This document shows, piece after piece, positions 11,076 through 39,075 of a stretch of DNA of 64,000 bases (position 1 is the first letter of the stretch; every line of letters starts with the position of its first letter). Both the position numbers and the translations under genes were made by a program. The notes under the pieces were generated by a model that made no database searches, was not told the DNA's origin, and saw nothing but the letters and a program-made list of their open reading frames with translations. The stretch covers positions 447,501 through 511,500 of the forward strand of contig CAJNDS010002194.1 in NCBI GenBank assembly GCA_905221605.1. Direction: 5' to 3'. Origin of the DNA: Symbiodinium natans (taxonomy: Eukaryota; Sar; Dinophyceae; Suessiales; Symbiodiniaceae).

Positions 11076-11145
11076 CGCATCCCTTGGTAGAGGCACGTGA
11101 TCTCCCCTTGGACGACGAAGCCCTCCTATCGGCGCAGGCTCGAGG
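11076..11145 (+). CDS. Exon-like island HPLVEARDLPLDDEALL
   Basis: Acceptor ctctctcccag, donor gtttag from a TTTAGGG array. Reads HPLVEARDLPLDDEALL then SAQARG. Acidic and coding-like; product unknown. Confidence 0.45.
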
Positions 11146-11384
11146 GTTTAGGGTTTAGGGGTTAGGGTCTAGGGTTTTACTGAGCAATATGGCGTTTACT
11201 TCGCTTTCCATTTTGGCTTCGGGTGTGTTGAACAAATCGAGCAAAGAGTTCCATCCAAGCGGTATGTCGTGTACTCCAAAACCTAAACCTACAACCTTAA
11301 CCTACTCCCTAAACCTTTAACCCAAAACTCCCTCAAGTCCTTCGATTCAAACCCAAAACCCGAACCCCCTAACCCGTGTGCCAG

Positions 11385-11468
11385 GTGTCGGAGGTCAAAG
11401 TTTTAGCTTCCCGCGACCCCAAATCACAAAAAGAGGGTGGCTCGTTCTTTACAGCTGGGCTGCCGTGA
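11385..11468 (+). CDS. Terminal-exon-like island VSEVKVLASRDPKSQKEGG
   Basis: Acceptor gtgtgccag then G; 27 codons VSEVKVLASRDPKSQKEGG then SFFTAGLP, TGA. Good coding character; product unknown. Confidence 0.42.
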   Translation: MSEVKVLASRDPKSQKEGGSFFTAGLP

Positions 11469-11739
11469 ACCTACCCTAAACCCAAACCCCGAAACTTTAA
11501 GCACTAAACACCGAAACCCTGAACCTCAAACTCAGAAGCCCTGAACCCTAAACCCGGTTCAGGGTTTACGGGAGGGCTGAGGGTTCGGAAATATGAAGGC
11601 TTCTTGAAGCTCATTGATAGTTGTAAGTAGGGCCAAAAGACCCCTAAAAAGGCCATAGCCAGCTAGAACCATAGTTATCTTAGCCTAAACTGAACCCTAA
11701 ACCCTAAACCCTAAACCCTAAATTAGGGTGTAGGTGCAG

Positions 11740-11797
11740 GGGAGGCCGCCGGACTGTCGTGGTCTCCCTGAAGCCCGAGCAGCCCCATGCAAACTAA
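11740..11797 (+). CDS. Terminal-exon-like island GGRRTVVVSLKPEQPHAN
   Basis: Acceptor aggtgcag then G; reads GGRRTVVVSLKPEQPHAN and TAA. The minus strand is also open. Product unknown. Confidence 0.4.
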
Positions 11798-12003
11798 GGG
11801 TTTAGGGTTCAGGGTTTAGGGTTTAGGGTTTAGGGTTTAGGGGGGTTGGGGTTTGGGGTTGCATGGTTGTTTGGGGTTCAGGATTTAGGTTTAGCGGGGT
11901 GGAGGAGGGTTTAGGGGCTTTGGGGTTTAGGGTCTGGGGCGGTTTGGGGTTTTAGAGGCTAGAGTCCAGGGTTTAGGGCTTGAATGGGAGCTCAAGCCCC
12001 AAG

Positions 12004-12064
12004 GGCCCTGTATCGGCCCGGTTCCTGGCACACTGTCCACGGCTTGTTCTTGCTTCTGCCTCGC
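12004..12064 (+). CDS. Exon-like island GPVSARFLAHCPRLVLASAS
   Basis: Acceptor caagccccaag then G, strong donor gtgagc. Reads GPVSARFLAHCPRLVLASAS. Product unknown. Confidence 0.42.
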
Positions 12065-12249
12065 GTGAGCCCTTGCTGCTCAGTTTCAAGCTCTCTCCGA
12101 GCTTACCCCTTAACCCTAAACCTAAACCCCAAACCCTAAACACTAAACCCTAAACCCTGAACCCTGAACCCTGAACCCTAAACCCTGAACCCTGGCAATG
12201 AGCGGGGAGTTCGCGGGCTTTCTGAGTTCTGTGCATCCGAAGCCCTCAG

Positions 12250-12315
12250 CTCACCGAGGGATTTCTACCCCGAAGTGCAGCCCGGAAGCCCACGAAGTCC
12301 CAGAAGTTCATTCGG
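12250..12315 (+). CDS. Exon-like island LTEGFLPRSAARKPTKSQKF
   Basis: Acceptor gccctcag, donor gtttag from a telomere-like array. Reads LTEGFLPRSAARKPTKSQKF then IR. A second frame, starting at an ATG at 12198 (MSGEFAGFLSSVHPKPSAHR), is open across the same island and could be a first exon. Confidence 0.38.
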
Positions 12316-12416
12316 GTTTAGGGTTTTAGGGTTTGAGGTTTAGGGTTTAGGGTTTAGGGTTTAGGGTTATGTCAACCCTACACCCAAAAACCCAAAAAAG
12401 CCAAAAATCGATTCAG

Positions 12417-12444
12417 GCACTGGTGCTGACTGCAGCTTTGCGAG
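12417..12444 (+). CDS. Exon-like island ALVLTAALR
   Basis: Acceptor gattcag then G, GC donor gcaggg. Reads ALVLTAALR. Follows the AG|G ... |GC pattern of the AP-2 mu exons. Confidence 0.37.
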
Positions 12445-12914
12445 GCAGGGAGGGAGGGGGGTTTAAGGTTTTGGGCTCATGGTTTAGGGTAGATTAACCC
12501 TAAACCCTAAACCCTAAACCCTAAACCCTAAACCCTAAACCCTAAACCCTAGTAGATCTTCTTGGACACACTTCTTGAGCTTCAGGTGATTCATGTCAAA
12601 GGGGTTCAGGGTTTTGGGTTTAGGGTTTAGCTGGCAAGGGGATCTAACACCAGTTTAAGTAGGGTTTATGTTTAGGGTTTAGGGTTTAGGGTTTAGGGTT
12701 TAGGGTTTAGGGTTTATATTTCTTGTATCCCCAAAAGGACACCTAATATGCACACTCAGAAATATTACAGAGGAGCCTCATATACACTCACCAATAACAG
12801 TAAGACAAAACCCTGCTTCGCACACCGTGTAGATCTACTTTCACTTCCCCTCTCCCGAAGTACAATTAGGGTTCAGGGTTTTGAGTTAAGGCTTGGGGAA
12901 CCCCAAATCTACAG

Positions 12915-12949
12915 CCGGTGATGTCAGAATTGAAAGGCCCTGTGGTGGG
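12915..12949 (+). CDS. Exon-like island PVMSELKGPVVG
   Basis: Acceptor atctacag, GC donor gcatgg; reads PVMSELKGPVV plus GG. Product unknown. Confidence 0.38.
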
Positions 12950-13498
12950 GCATGGCTCTTTTGAACCTAAGCCCCAAACCCTAAACCCTAAACCTTATTT
13001 CAAAGGGGAAACCACGGCTACCGGGAATGCAGCCGAAGAGACTACTTGAAGGTTCCATGGTAGTTCTAAGTAGGGTTGCAAGTACCCTAATAAAAGGGGT
13101 GGAGTTTAGGATTTAGGGTTTTAGGGTTTAGGGCTACTTGGAGGAACATTGTGCTGCTTTTTCGCCCTCTTAGACGCAGGGTTGAGGGCTTCGGGTTTAC
13201 CTCGGGAAAGGAAGGCCCCTTTTTTAGCTTCGGCTAAACTTAGAGCGTGCGCAGGGAGATGGAGGGAGGGAGGGGGAGCGAGAGAGAGAGAGAGAGGACA
13301 GCAAAAAAAGAAAGAGAGAGAGAAGGCAGGCACAGAGAGAGAGAGAGAGAGACAGACAGCGAGTGCTCTATAGGTATCATTGTGGTACCAAAGCCCTATA
13401 CAGTGCCAGGTATCTAATCCCTAAACCCCAAACCCCAAACCCTAAACCCCAAACCTTAAACCCTCAACCCTCAACCCTAGCCTCATTCCAAAGACCAG

Positions 13499-13530
13499 GA
13501 GATTGCCAAGTGAAGTGGTGGACGGAGAAG
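13499..13530 (+). CDS. Exon-like island DCQVKWWTEK
   Basis: Acceptor aagaccag then G, GC donor gccaaa. Reads (x)DCQVKWWTEK; the frame stays open as AKLRRREGG into a G-run. Product unknown. Confidence 0.4.
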
Positions 13531-14284
13531 GCCAAACTTCGACGGAGGGAGGGGGGGGGAAGGGTATAGGGTTAGGTTCAGGGTTTAGGGTTTAGGGTTA
13601 GGGCTTAGGGTTTAGGGTTTAGGGCTTCGGGCTTAGGGTTTAGGGCTTTTAGGGTTTAGGATAGATAGGGTTTAGGCTCGGTTCAATTATTTCAATTTTC
13701 TGAGCGCAGTTATTTCTCGTGCAAGATCGCTGGAATAGCGAGGGGGAGACAGGGCGGGGCGGGGTGCAACGCACACGCGCGCGCCCACCCCCACCACGCC
13801 AACAAATTGGTGTAGGTTTTATATATTTTATTTACCCTAAACCAAACCCTAAACCCTAAACCCTAAATGGTTCAGGGCTTGGGACCGGAGGGGAGCCCAG
13901 GATGAGTTTCTTCGGTCTTGCAGACTCGTCGATACGTGCATCTTGTCCTTTTCTCCCCTGGAACGGTTGCAGCACCACTGGCATTACCATGGCTACTACC
14001 GAACATGCCACAGAGCTACGATTTAGGGTTCAGGGTTTTGAGTATTTAGGGTTTAGGGTTTAGGGTTTAGGGTTCAGGGTTTTGAGTATTTAGGGTTGTT
14101 CTACGTGGCACAGTGTCTCCACAGTCTACACCGCAATTAGGGCTGCTGCTGCTGCTGCCGCCAAACCCTAAACCCCGAACCCTATGAACCCTAAACCCTA
14201 GACCCTGAACCCTGAACCATATGCCCTAAACTTAGACCCTAAGCCCTTCACCCAAAACAAAACCTAAACCCCTAAACACTGCAG

Positions 14285-14344
14285 GCAAGCTTGTCAGAGA
14301 AGGAGCTCGTCCGCTACCTGCGGGAACCAGAAAAAGCGGCCAAG
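14285..14344 (+). CDS. Exon-like island ASLSEKELVRYLREPEKAAK
   Basis: Acceptor cactgcag then G, GC donor gctgca, phase 0, exactly 20 codons: ASLSEKELVRYLREPEKAAK. Strongly helical. Among the most coding-like islands; product unknown. Confidence 0.5.
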
Positions 14345-14640
14345 GCTGCAAGAACCCTAAACCCTAAACCCTAAATCCTGGAGTGTTGGGGGTTTCGGGG
14401 TTTAGGGTCTAGAGTTTGGGGGTTTAGAGGTTTAAGGTGGGTCTAGGGGTTAGGGATTGGTAGTAGGGGTTTTTGGGTCTGGGGGTTAGGGATTTCGTGG
14501 TAGGGGTTTAGGGGTTTAGGGGTTTAGAAGTTTAGGGTTTAGGGTTTAGCGTTTAAATGGGTCATCAAAAGGCTACCCTGGATTAGAGCTGCCCCTCAGC
14601 CCCTCATTCCCCGCCCCCCCCCGTCCCACCAAGAAAAGAG

Positions 14641-14675
14641 AGGCTATATTCTTGATTATGAGAAGCTGCACAAGG
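14641..14675 (+). CDS. Exon-like island GYILDYEKLHK
   Basis: Reads (R)GYILDYEKLHK(G) ending at donor gtttgg. Several upstream AGs could serve as acceptor (14632-14640). Product unknown. Confidence 0.42.
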
Positions 14676-14985
14676 GTTTGGGAGCCCAAAGCCCTAAACC
14701 CTTTTTGTGGGGAATCCCCTATGGAAGTTTAAGACAATAGGGGACCCCCAATATAGACCCCCAAATAGTAGGATCCCTTGACATTAAGGATCCCAATGAA
14801 TATCGTAAGCCCCCTGAGCCCTGAAGCCTTTACCCTCAACCTGAAATAAGGAACTACACTAGAGCCTTCGTGTACACCTAAACCGTACACCGCAACAGAA
14901 GAACGGGATTGAGAGAGCGAGAGAGAGTGAGAGAGAGAGAGAGAGAGAAAGAGCGAAAGAGACGCGAGAGATGGAAATTCCGCAG

Positions 14986-15035
14986 TCCCCTTGCTCTGAG
15001 GCCCCAGGGATCACAAGCCCACAGTTCGAAGAATG
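14986..15035 (+). CDS. Exon-like island SPCSEAPGITSPQFEEW
   Basis: Acceptor aaattccgcag, donor gtagat; reads SPCSEAPGITSPQFEE plus TG. A 166-codon minus-strand frame covers 14859-15359 but includes a GA-repeat translation, so I prefer this short + exon. Confidence 0.38.
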
Positions 15036-15313
15036 GTAGATGGCGCAAGCTCTGGGGGACCCTGAATATTCGGTCCAAAAAGAGACCATAACTTTGACAA
15101 CCACCCATTTATGGCTTCTGCTTAGCAGGGAATTGCACTTGGATACCTTACCTAATTCCCCTGGTTCCTTACAAAGCATGAAGAATAAGTGTAAGAGATG
15201 TTCAGGCGGGTAGTTTCCCGCAACCAATACACAGGCTTCATACCATTCATCGCCCCCCCCCCCTCCTCCTCGGCGAATAGTCCTTAATGACTTGTGAAGT
15301 ACGGTGGTCGCAG

Positions 15314-15371
15314 AGGGAGACAGGGCGAGGGAAAAGGAGGCCTTGCTGGATGTGTCCACCTCTTCCGCCTG
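15314..15371 (+). CDS. Exon-like island ending in a family C element
   Basis: Acceptor ggtcgcag; reads GDRAREKEALLDVSTSSA. The donor gttctt is base 2 of family C element C1, so the hairpin element would supply the 5' splice site. Product unknown. Confidence 0.4.
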
Positions 15372-15463
15372 GTTCTTAGTAGGGAATGGGGGAATGAGGT
15401 ACCCTATATATATATATATGTATTCCCTTAAAGGGTATATCTAGGGGGATATAGGGTACCTCA
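15371..15463. mobile_element. Family C hairpin element (C1), right end replaced by TTTAGGG
   Basis: Left arm ggttcttagtagggaatg and the AT-rich loop are present. The right arm stops at gggtacctca and a TTTAGGG array takes its place. The exon-like island at 15314 ends at base 1 of this element. Confidence 0.7.
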
Positions 15464-15586
15464 GGTTTAGGGTTTAGGGTTTAGGGTCTAGGGTCTAGGG
15501 TCTAGGGTTTAGGGTTTAGGATTTAGGATTTAGGTTTAGGGTTCAGGGTTTCCCTAATCCCCTGAGAGCCAGCCAGTCTTTCGCAG

Positions 15587-15641
15587 GTTGCTGCGAAGAG
15601 TGGGCCGCTGTTGGCCAGGCCGCGCTTTCTTCACGGTCGCG
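15587..15641 (+). CDS. Exon-like island VAAKSGPLLARPRFLHGR
   Basis: Acceptor agtctttcgcag then G, donor gttgat. Reads VAAKSGPLLARPRFLHGR; other frames of this GC-rich island are also open. Confidence 0.38.
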
Positions 15642-15785
15642 GTTGATGGTTCAGGGTTCTGGCTTTCAAATCCCGAACCCCTAAACCCCTAAACCCCGAA
15701 ACCCCCAAACCCCCAAACCCCTAAACCCTAAACCCTAAACCCTAAACCCTAAACCGGCATAAGTCCTAAGCTGTCAATCGCGCAG

Positions 15786-15882
15786 CGCTGGCATGTAGAA
15801 GTCACTGGCTTTCGGTGTGCAAGCCCGCCCTGTTGGCTTCAAAAGCAACGATGCATCAGCACTGTTGTTTCTGCGGTTACAG
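15786..15882 (+). CDS. Exon-like island RWHVEVTGFRCASPPCW
   Basis: Acceptor tcgcgcag, GC donor gcacag, 32 codons: RWHVEVTGFRCASPPCW, LQKQRC, then ISTVVSAVT. Cysteine-containing; product unknown. The longest TTTAGGG array but one follows. Confidence 0.43.
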
Positions 15883-15895
15883 GCACAGCTTTGGG

Positions 15896-16013
15896 TTTAG
15901 GGTTTAGGGTTTAGGGTTTAGGGTTTAGGGTTTAGGGTTTAGGGTTTAGGGTTTAGGGTTTAGGGTTTAGGGTTTAGGGTTTAGGGTTTAGGGTTTAGGG
16001 TTTAGGGTTTAGG
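15896..16013 (+). repeat. TTTAGGG array, about 17 units
   Basis: Near-perfect head-to-tail TTTAGGG. It follows directly on the exon-like island at 15786-15882, so it lies inside a candidate intron, not at a chromosome end. Confidence 0.95.
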
Positions 16014-16065
16014 GCAACTCAAGCCCTAAACTCCGAATCCCCAAACCCCACACCCCAAACCCCAG

Positions 16066-16231
16066 TGCTGAAGTCGTCTACCTCGCTGGCAGCATGCTCT
16101 CTTCTGCTTATTGCAATTTATCCCGAAGCTCAAAGTCGTACCCGACAACTTACTTGTTAATCAGATTCATGGAAGAAAGGGCCTTGTATAATCTCTTAAA
16201 AGGGGGTTGTGGCGGGAGATATGGTTCCTGA
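16066..16231 (+). CDS. Open frame AEVVYLAGSMLSSAYCNLSR
   Basis: Acceptor aaccccag; frame open for 54 codons to TGA, starting AEVVYLAGSMLSSAYCNLSR and including TTYLLIRFMEERALYNLL. The donor is not clear; the 3' part approaches a family E element. Product unknown. Confidence 0.38.
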
Positions 16232-16326
16232 GTCTACTACTAAGCTACTAGGAACTCGGAAGCTGTTCTCACAAGAAGCAAGCGACCAAGCGACAAGGCC
16301 TGTTTGTTCCTTCTTGCTGGGGAACC

Positions 16327-16444
16327 TTTAAGGGGGTGTACGAAAAATTGGGGACCCCCCCAAAGTCGACCACCCAAAGAGTAGGATGCCCTTGTAGGAA
16401 GGACCCCAGTAAGGTAACCCCTGAAATCGTAAACCCCCATAAGG
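16327..16444. mobile_element. Family E palindromic element (E2)
   Basis: Arms aagggggtgtacgaaaaatt and cgtaaacccccataagg, inner ccaaagagtaggatgccctt. Copies and partial copies: about 14704-14797, 19421-19619 (composite), 23847-23966, 39490-39590, 62886-62970. Confidence 0.65.
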
Positions 16445-16577
16445 AGGATTTGAGGGTTTAGGGTTTAGGGTTTAGGGTTGTGCTCGCCGAGCGCCCTTCG
16501 ACCGTAAAGCCCAATACCCTGAACCTTCAGTTCGCCCCAACCCCGCCCCTTATGCCCTCTTTGGGCTCGAGTAGGGT

Positions 16578-16662
16578 TTAGGGTTTAGGGTTTTTAGGGT
16601 TTTTAGGGTTTTTAGGGTTTTTAGGGTTTTTAGGGTTTTTAGGGTTTTTAGGGTTTTTAGGG
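16578..16662 (+). repeat. Variant array TTTTTAGGG
   Basis: About nine uniform 9-bp units, each with two extra T. Flanked by ordinary TTTAGGG, so the variant has been homogenised locally. Confidence 0.9.
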
Positions 16663-16723
16663 TGCTCAGCCCAGCGAAATGGGTACCTTGGATATAATCT
16701 GGCTACAAAAGTGGAGTAGACAG

Positions 16724-16769
16724 GTGTGGGCAGAGGCCCGTTCAGCAGCTGTCGTGGACTCGAGCACAG
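16724..16769 (+). CDS. Exon-like island VWAEARSAAVVDSST
   Basis: Acceptor agtagacag then G, GC donor gcttgg. Reads VWAEARSAAVVDSST. Product unknown. Confidence 0.45.
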
Positions 16770-17134
16770 GCTTGGTGGTTGGAATGTTTGGTTTAGGAAT
16801 TTTGGGGGTTTGAGGGTTTGGGGTTCAGGGTTTGGGGATTAGGGATGCGCCGGAAGTCTTAGTGAGGGTCGGTTTAGTGGATTTTGCTTATACAGGGGCT
16901 CCTATTCCTGCAAAACACTCCGCCCTTTACTCGGAACACACACCCCCCCCCCCCCACTGGGCTTCACATGCCCCCCTTCATCCCCTGCGACCTGCAAGCT
17001 TGAAATTTAGCCTCCCTTGGGATTCTGCTGTGGGGATTTTTAGGGTTGAGGGTTTAGGTGCCCCCCCAACCAAAAAAACAATGCCGACTCTGAACCCTGA
17101 AGCCCTAAGCCCCGAAACCCCTAAAAACCCTAAG

Positions 17135-17161
17135 CTCCTCCGAGGCCTCACAGCCTTGACG
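17135..17161 (+). CDS. Exon-like island LLRGLTALT
   Basis: Acceptor ccctaag, donor gtgtag. Reads LLRGLTALT. Product unknown. Confidence 0.33.
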
Positions 17162-17600
17162 GTGTAGGGTTTAGGGCTTTGGAGGCCAAGCCTTTGGTTT
17201 GGAATTTAGAGGCCAAGCTTTAGACCTTGAGAGCTCAAGGTTCTCATAGTCTGGAGTTTCGGGTTTAGGGTTCAGGGTGCAGAGTTTGCAGTTTAGGGCT
17301 CAGGGAAGCCGACCCAAGACCCCCCCTCCCCTCCCCTCCCCTCCCCTCCCCTCCCCTCTCCTCGAAAGCGCCTAAACCCTAAACCCTAAACCCTAAACCC
17401 AAAGACTCTTGCGCTTCGACCCTGCAAGCCCGGAATAACCTCCTAAGGCTAGGCCCATGCCTTTAGTAGGACCCAGAGCAGGCTCTTATTCCCTTTTTTT
17501 AAGGTTTGGGTTCCCTTACAAGCCCTTTAAACCGAAAAGGGTACCCTTTTGATTCCTAGGTTACTTCTAGTTGAGGTTTTGTGCCGCCCGCACACACAGT

Positions 17601-17633
17601 GGTTTAACTCACACGCAAAGATGTGAGTTAACC
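17601..17633. repeat. Short hairpin
   Basis: ggtttaactcacac/gtgtgagttaacc-type inverted repeat (13-bp arms, one gap). Not placed with rho-independent terminator features; no T-run follows. Confidence 0.6.
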
Positions 17634-17827
17634 TAGCCCCTAGTAGGCTTGTTCCACGCCGTGTTGATGTTTGAAGGCTTTCTAGTTACCTCCCGAAAAC
17701 CCTTTTTATGGTTAAAGGGTAAGGATCGCGCGAGGGTCCAGGTTTCGGATCGGTGTTGAGGGTTAAGCCTTTTGGGGCTTGAGGTTTGGGTGTACAAGCT
17801 CTCGCCCCTATATCCCAAACCTTGAGC

Positions 17828-17914
17828 CCTGATCCGCAGTTTGCGGAGAAGGAACTGGTGTCCCAATTGAACCTCCTTGGCGTCCTCCCGGCCAACCTCA
17901 CCGCCTTGGCATAG
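17828..17914. CDS. Exon-like island open on both strands
   Basis: Minus strand 17896-17828: acceptor cggtgag then G, phase 0, VGREDAKEVQLGHQFLLRKL, GC donor gctcaa. Plus strand 17840-17914: acceptor gatccgcag, FAEKELVSQLNLLGVLPANL then TALA, TAG. The minus version fits the AG|G...|GC pattern better; strand undecided. Confidence 0.42.
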
Positions 17915-17934
17915 CAGCTACATGAGGGGCTGTT

Positions 17935-18053
17935 CCATACTACTATTTGCTCAAGAACCCCCCAAAAAATAAGAACAGAAATCCCTATATTACCCCTATA
18001 AGGAAGAATATTTATTTACATTCTTCGGTGAGTTTCTTAGGCAAATAGTAGTA
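17935..18053. mobile_element. Family D hairpin element (D2)
   Basis: Arms tactatttgctcaagaacc and the complement ttaggcaaatagta; centre ccctatattacccctataagg. Confidence 0.72.
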
Positions 18054-18590
18054 AAGCCCTAAGCCCTGAACCCGAAACCGGTTTTGGGATCCAGTGCGGC
18101 ATTTACTTACTAGGACCCAGCCTAGGCCCTGATTCCCATTTTTAGGGCTTAGGCTCCCGCATAAGACCCTTCAAGCCAAAAAGGGTACCCTTTTATGCGT
18201 TGGGGATACCGAATCCCCAAAACTTGCAGCGGTTTGTGGGTTTAGGGCTTAGGGATTCGGACCCTCAAACCAGTATGGCCTCAAAAAGCCTAAACCCTGA
18301 TTCCCTTTGAGGAGTTCAGGCTCCTCTCTCAACATCGATAAGCCTTAGCCTGAGCGCTACAACCCTGGACCCGAAACCCTGAACACTAGACCCAGTCACT
18401 AGCTTCACCCCAAAGAGCCGGTTCAGGGTTTAGGGTAGGGTTCTGAGAAGGGAACCAGGGAATTTTGCACCCTCCCCCCGTCCCCCCAACCTCACTCAAC
18501 CCCAACCCCCTAAACCCTAAAACCCTACAACTCTCAAGCCCCCAATCCTGTTCTAGCCGACCCCCTCAATCCCGGAGCTGACTGCTGAAG

Positions 18591-18647
18591 CGAGTCATAT
18601 GTCGCAGAGGAAAAGAAGTAAAGCCCGAGACTCTACTGGCGTCTAGG
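18591..18647 (+). CDS. Possible early AP-2 mu exon (longin strands)
   Basis: Acceptor ctgaag, donor gtaaac. The frame reads RVICRRGKEVKPETLLASR. RGKEV...LL.SR resembles the RGDVL..R segment that opens the mu longin domain just before YRDD, and the next exon begins YKVS. Phase with the next exon does not fit perfectly, and another frame of the same island (LTAEASHMSQRKRSKARD) is also open, so this is tentative. Confidence 0.3.
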
Positions 18648-18741
18648 GTAAACAGCAGCGTTTGAATGGTTTGTTCAGTTTTTAAAGGTTAAGCTAGAGT
18701 AGCCTTCGTACCCTTAAGACGGGAAATCTTCCTCTTGCAAG

Positions 18742-37212
<18,471 letters not shown>

Positions 37213-37810
37213 GTGCTTTCCATGCCGACCCGGATTTCGGATTTCGGGTTTAGGGTTTAGGGTTTAGGGAAAAGGGTTAAGGGTTTGGGGTTTCGGGTTT
37301 AGGGTTTAGGGTGTAGTTTAGGGTTTACCTGCCTACAGCTCAATGGGTTACACCTACCAATCAAGGGGTAGTTACTACTAAGCTGTAGGTAAATAGAGTC
37401 CCACGTAGGGTTTCGGGTCGAGGGTTACGGTTGAGGGCTTAAGGTTTATAGGCTTCAGTCAGGCGCCCTAAACCCTAAACCCTCCGCCGAAAACGTTTGA
37501 AGTGGTGACCGGCCATTCTTGGCAATTAGGGTTTAGGGTTTAGGGTTTAGGGTTTAGGGTTTAGGGTTTAGGGTTTATCGCCCCCAGGTCACACCATGGT
37601 TGGGATAACAGGGATGTTGCCGATGGGTCAGGAGGAACAGAAAGAATCTTAAAGAGTTGCAACGAAATAGTGGGAAGTTGTTTCGAGAGTTGTTGCGGCA
37701 CCTGAAAGCCTACTCCCCTAAACACCTAGGGTTTAGGGTTTGGGGTTTGCTTAGGGCTCAAGGGAGTATGACCTTATAGCTGCAGAACCAGCCGACATGC
37801 TCAACTTGCT

Positions 37811-38155
37811 GTGGCCTCTGAGTGTAATGACCTAGTAATGGCGCACTTTTTATGGGTTCCTTGTGTTTCTTTTCATATTGTGGGGGTCCAGGTAAGCCTC
37901 TGTCAAGCAGGAACGGCCGCTATACTTATGTTGCCGGGCAACCTAGCGCAGTCGTTGTTGGGCTTTCAAAGCGGTTTGAGTAAATGGCTACTGCATGACC
38001 TGCACAATGCGGACACGCGTGTGCATGATTCCCGTGGACCTGGAGCACGAGCAAACATGAACTATCAGTGGCTACGTGATGCACAAGGTAGACTGATCCA
38101 CAGCCACATTTTCTGTGTGGAAGTAGCTGCAATCGAGCTGCAGTTGAGCACTTAA
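37811..38155 (+). CDS. Open frame of 114 codons, unknown
   Basis: The longest frame in the window not made of simple repeats. It starts MASECNDLVMAHFLWVPCVS and later reads NMNYQWLRDAQGRLIHSHIF. An overlapping minus frame of 83 codons exists. The surrounding 350 bp lack TTTAGGG, unlike everything around. Could be an exon of an unknown gene or a decayed mobile-element fragment. Confidence 0.3.
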   Translation: MASECNDLVMAHFLWVPCVSFHIVGVQVSLCQAGTAAILMLPGNLAQSLLGFQSGLSKWLLHDLHNADTRVHDSRGPGARANMNYQWLRDAQGRLIHSHIFCVEVAAIELQLST

Positions 38156-38292
38156 ACGATGGGCTCCTCAGAACCATGACTCCCTAAACCTGGAATTCCC
38201 TTGTAGGGAGTTTAGGGTTTAGGGTTTAGGGTTTAGGGTTTAGGGTTTAGGGTTGCCCAAGCTCGAAGCTGCTAAATCTGCTTTTGCTTTAG

Positions 38293-38344
38293 TTCGGGTT
38301 TCCCGTGGTCGGCGCCATGGTGAACTACGACAAGAATATCCAAG
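38293..38344 (+). CDS. Exon-like island FGFPVVGAMVNYDKNIQ
   Basis: Acceptor ttgctttag, GC donor gctcac after CAAG. Reads FGFPVVGAMVNYDKNIQ. Its position suggests the AP-2 mu C-terminal part (F.VP...NY...I.W) but the spacing is too short, so it may begin another gene. Confidence 0.35.
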
Positions 38345-38827
38345 GCTCACCGGCTTTAGGGGGGGAAGGGGGGTGTTGGGTAGCCCTAAACCCTAAACCC
38401 TAAACCCGAAACCCGAAACCCTAAACCCGAAACCCTAAACCCGAAACCCGAAACCCGAAACCCTAACCCCCACCTCCCCGGCACCTCTCCACACCTGAAG
38501 GGCAGGCTTTGGACAGCTCCGAGGCTTTTCGGCTTTAGGGTTGCGGGTTTAGGGTTTAGGGCTTAGGGTTTAGGGTTTAGGGTTTAGGGTTTAGGGTTCA
38601 GGGGCTAAATCTACCCCGGTGCCACCTTTCCTTTTCTCAAGGGGCGTAAAGGACCCGAAGCCCCAAACCGTTACTCTAGGTAGAGGCCTTCCGGGTTCCC
38701 ACAAGAGATCCCGTGCGCGCGGAGACTGGAAGCCCCAAAGCCTTCCATGCAACCTTGATCCTCCAACCAGGCTTGGCACTTAAACCTTAAACCCCGCTGT
38801 TTAGGGTTTAGGGTTTAGGGTTTAGGG

Positions 38828-39075
38828 AACCCTGAACCTTGAACCCTAAGTTGGTCCTTAAGCCTTAAACCCCCTCCAAAACCCTAAAGCCCTGAAATCC
38901 TACAGTAAACTCCAAAAAGTTGGAACATCCTTATCCCCATAACCCAAGAGGGTTACTAAAGGGAATCCCAGCACTAATCGTCCTTAAACCATGTTCCAAC
39001 TTTCTAGAGTTTACTGTAAACCCCACTGAACCCTGAACCTTGAACCCTAAGTTGGTCCTTAAGCCTTAAACCCCC
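38828..39075 (+). repeat. 46-bp direct repeat flanking a palindrome
   Basis: The segment ccctgaaccttgaaccctaa then gttggtccttaagccttaaa occurs at 38828-38873 and again at 39030-39073, on either side of palindrome I. Confidence 0.8.
38901..39018. mobile_element. Family I palindrome (single copy)
   Basis: Arms tacagtaaactccaaaaagt tggaaca and complementary tgttccaactttctagagtt tactgta. About 118 bp, lying between two copies of a 46-bp direct repeat. Confidence 0.7.

Noticed and set aside
14859-15359. 166-codon minus frame
   Set aside because: About a fifth is a GA-repeat translation and it crosses a G-run; two short + exons with splice edges explain the island at least as well.
15896-16013. 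A chromosome end (true telomere)
   Set aside because: Arrays are short, internal, in both orientations and flanked by exon-like sequence on both sides, so they are interstitial.
37486-37530. AP-2 mu exon PPKTFEVV
   Set aside because: The words resemble PPI..FEVP but there is no acceptor AG in a usable place and the frame runs into telomere-like repeats.
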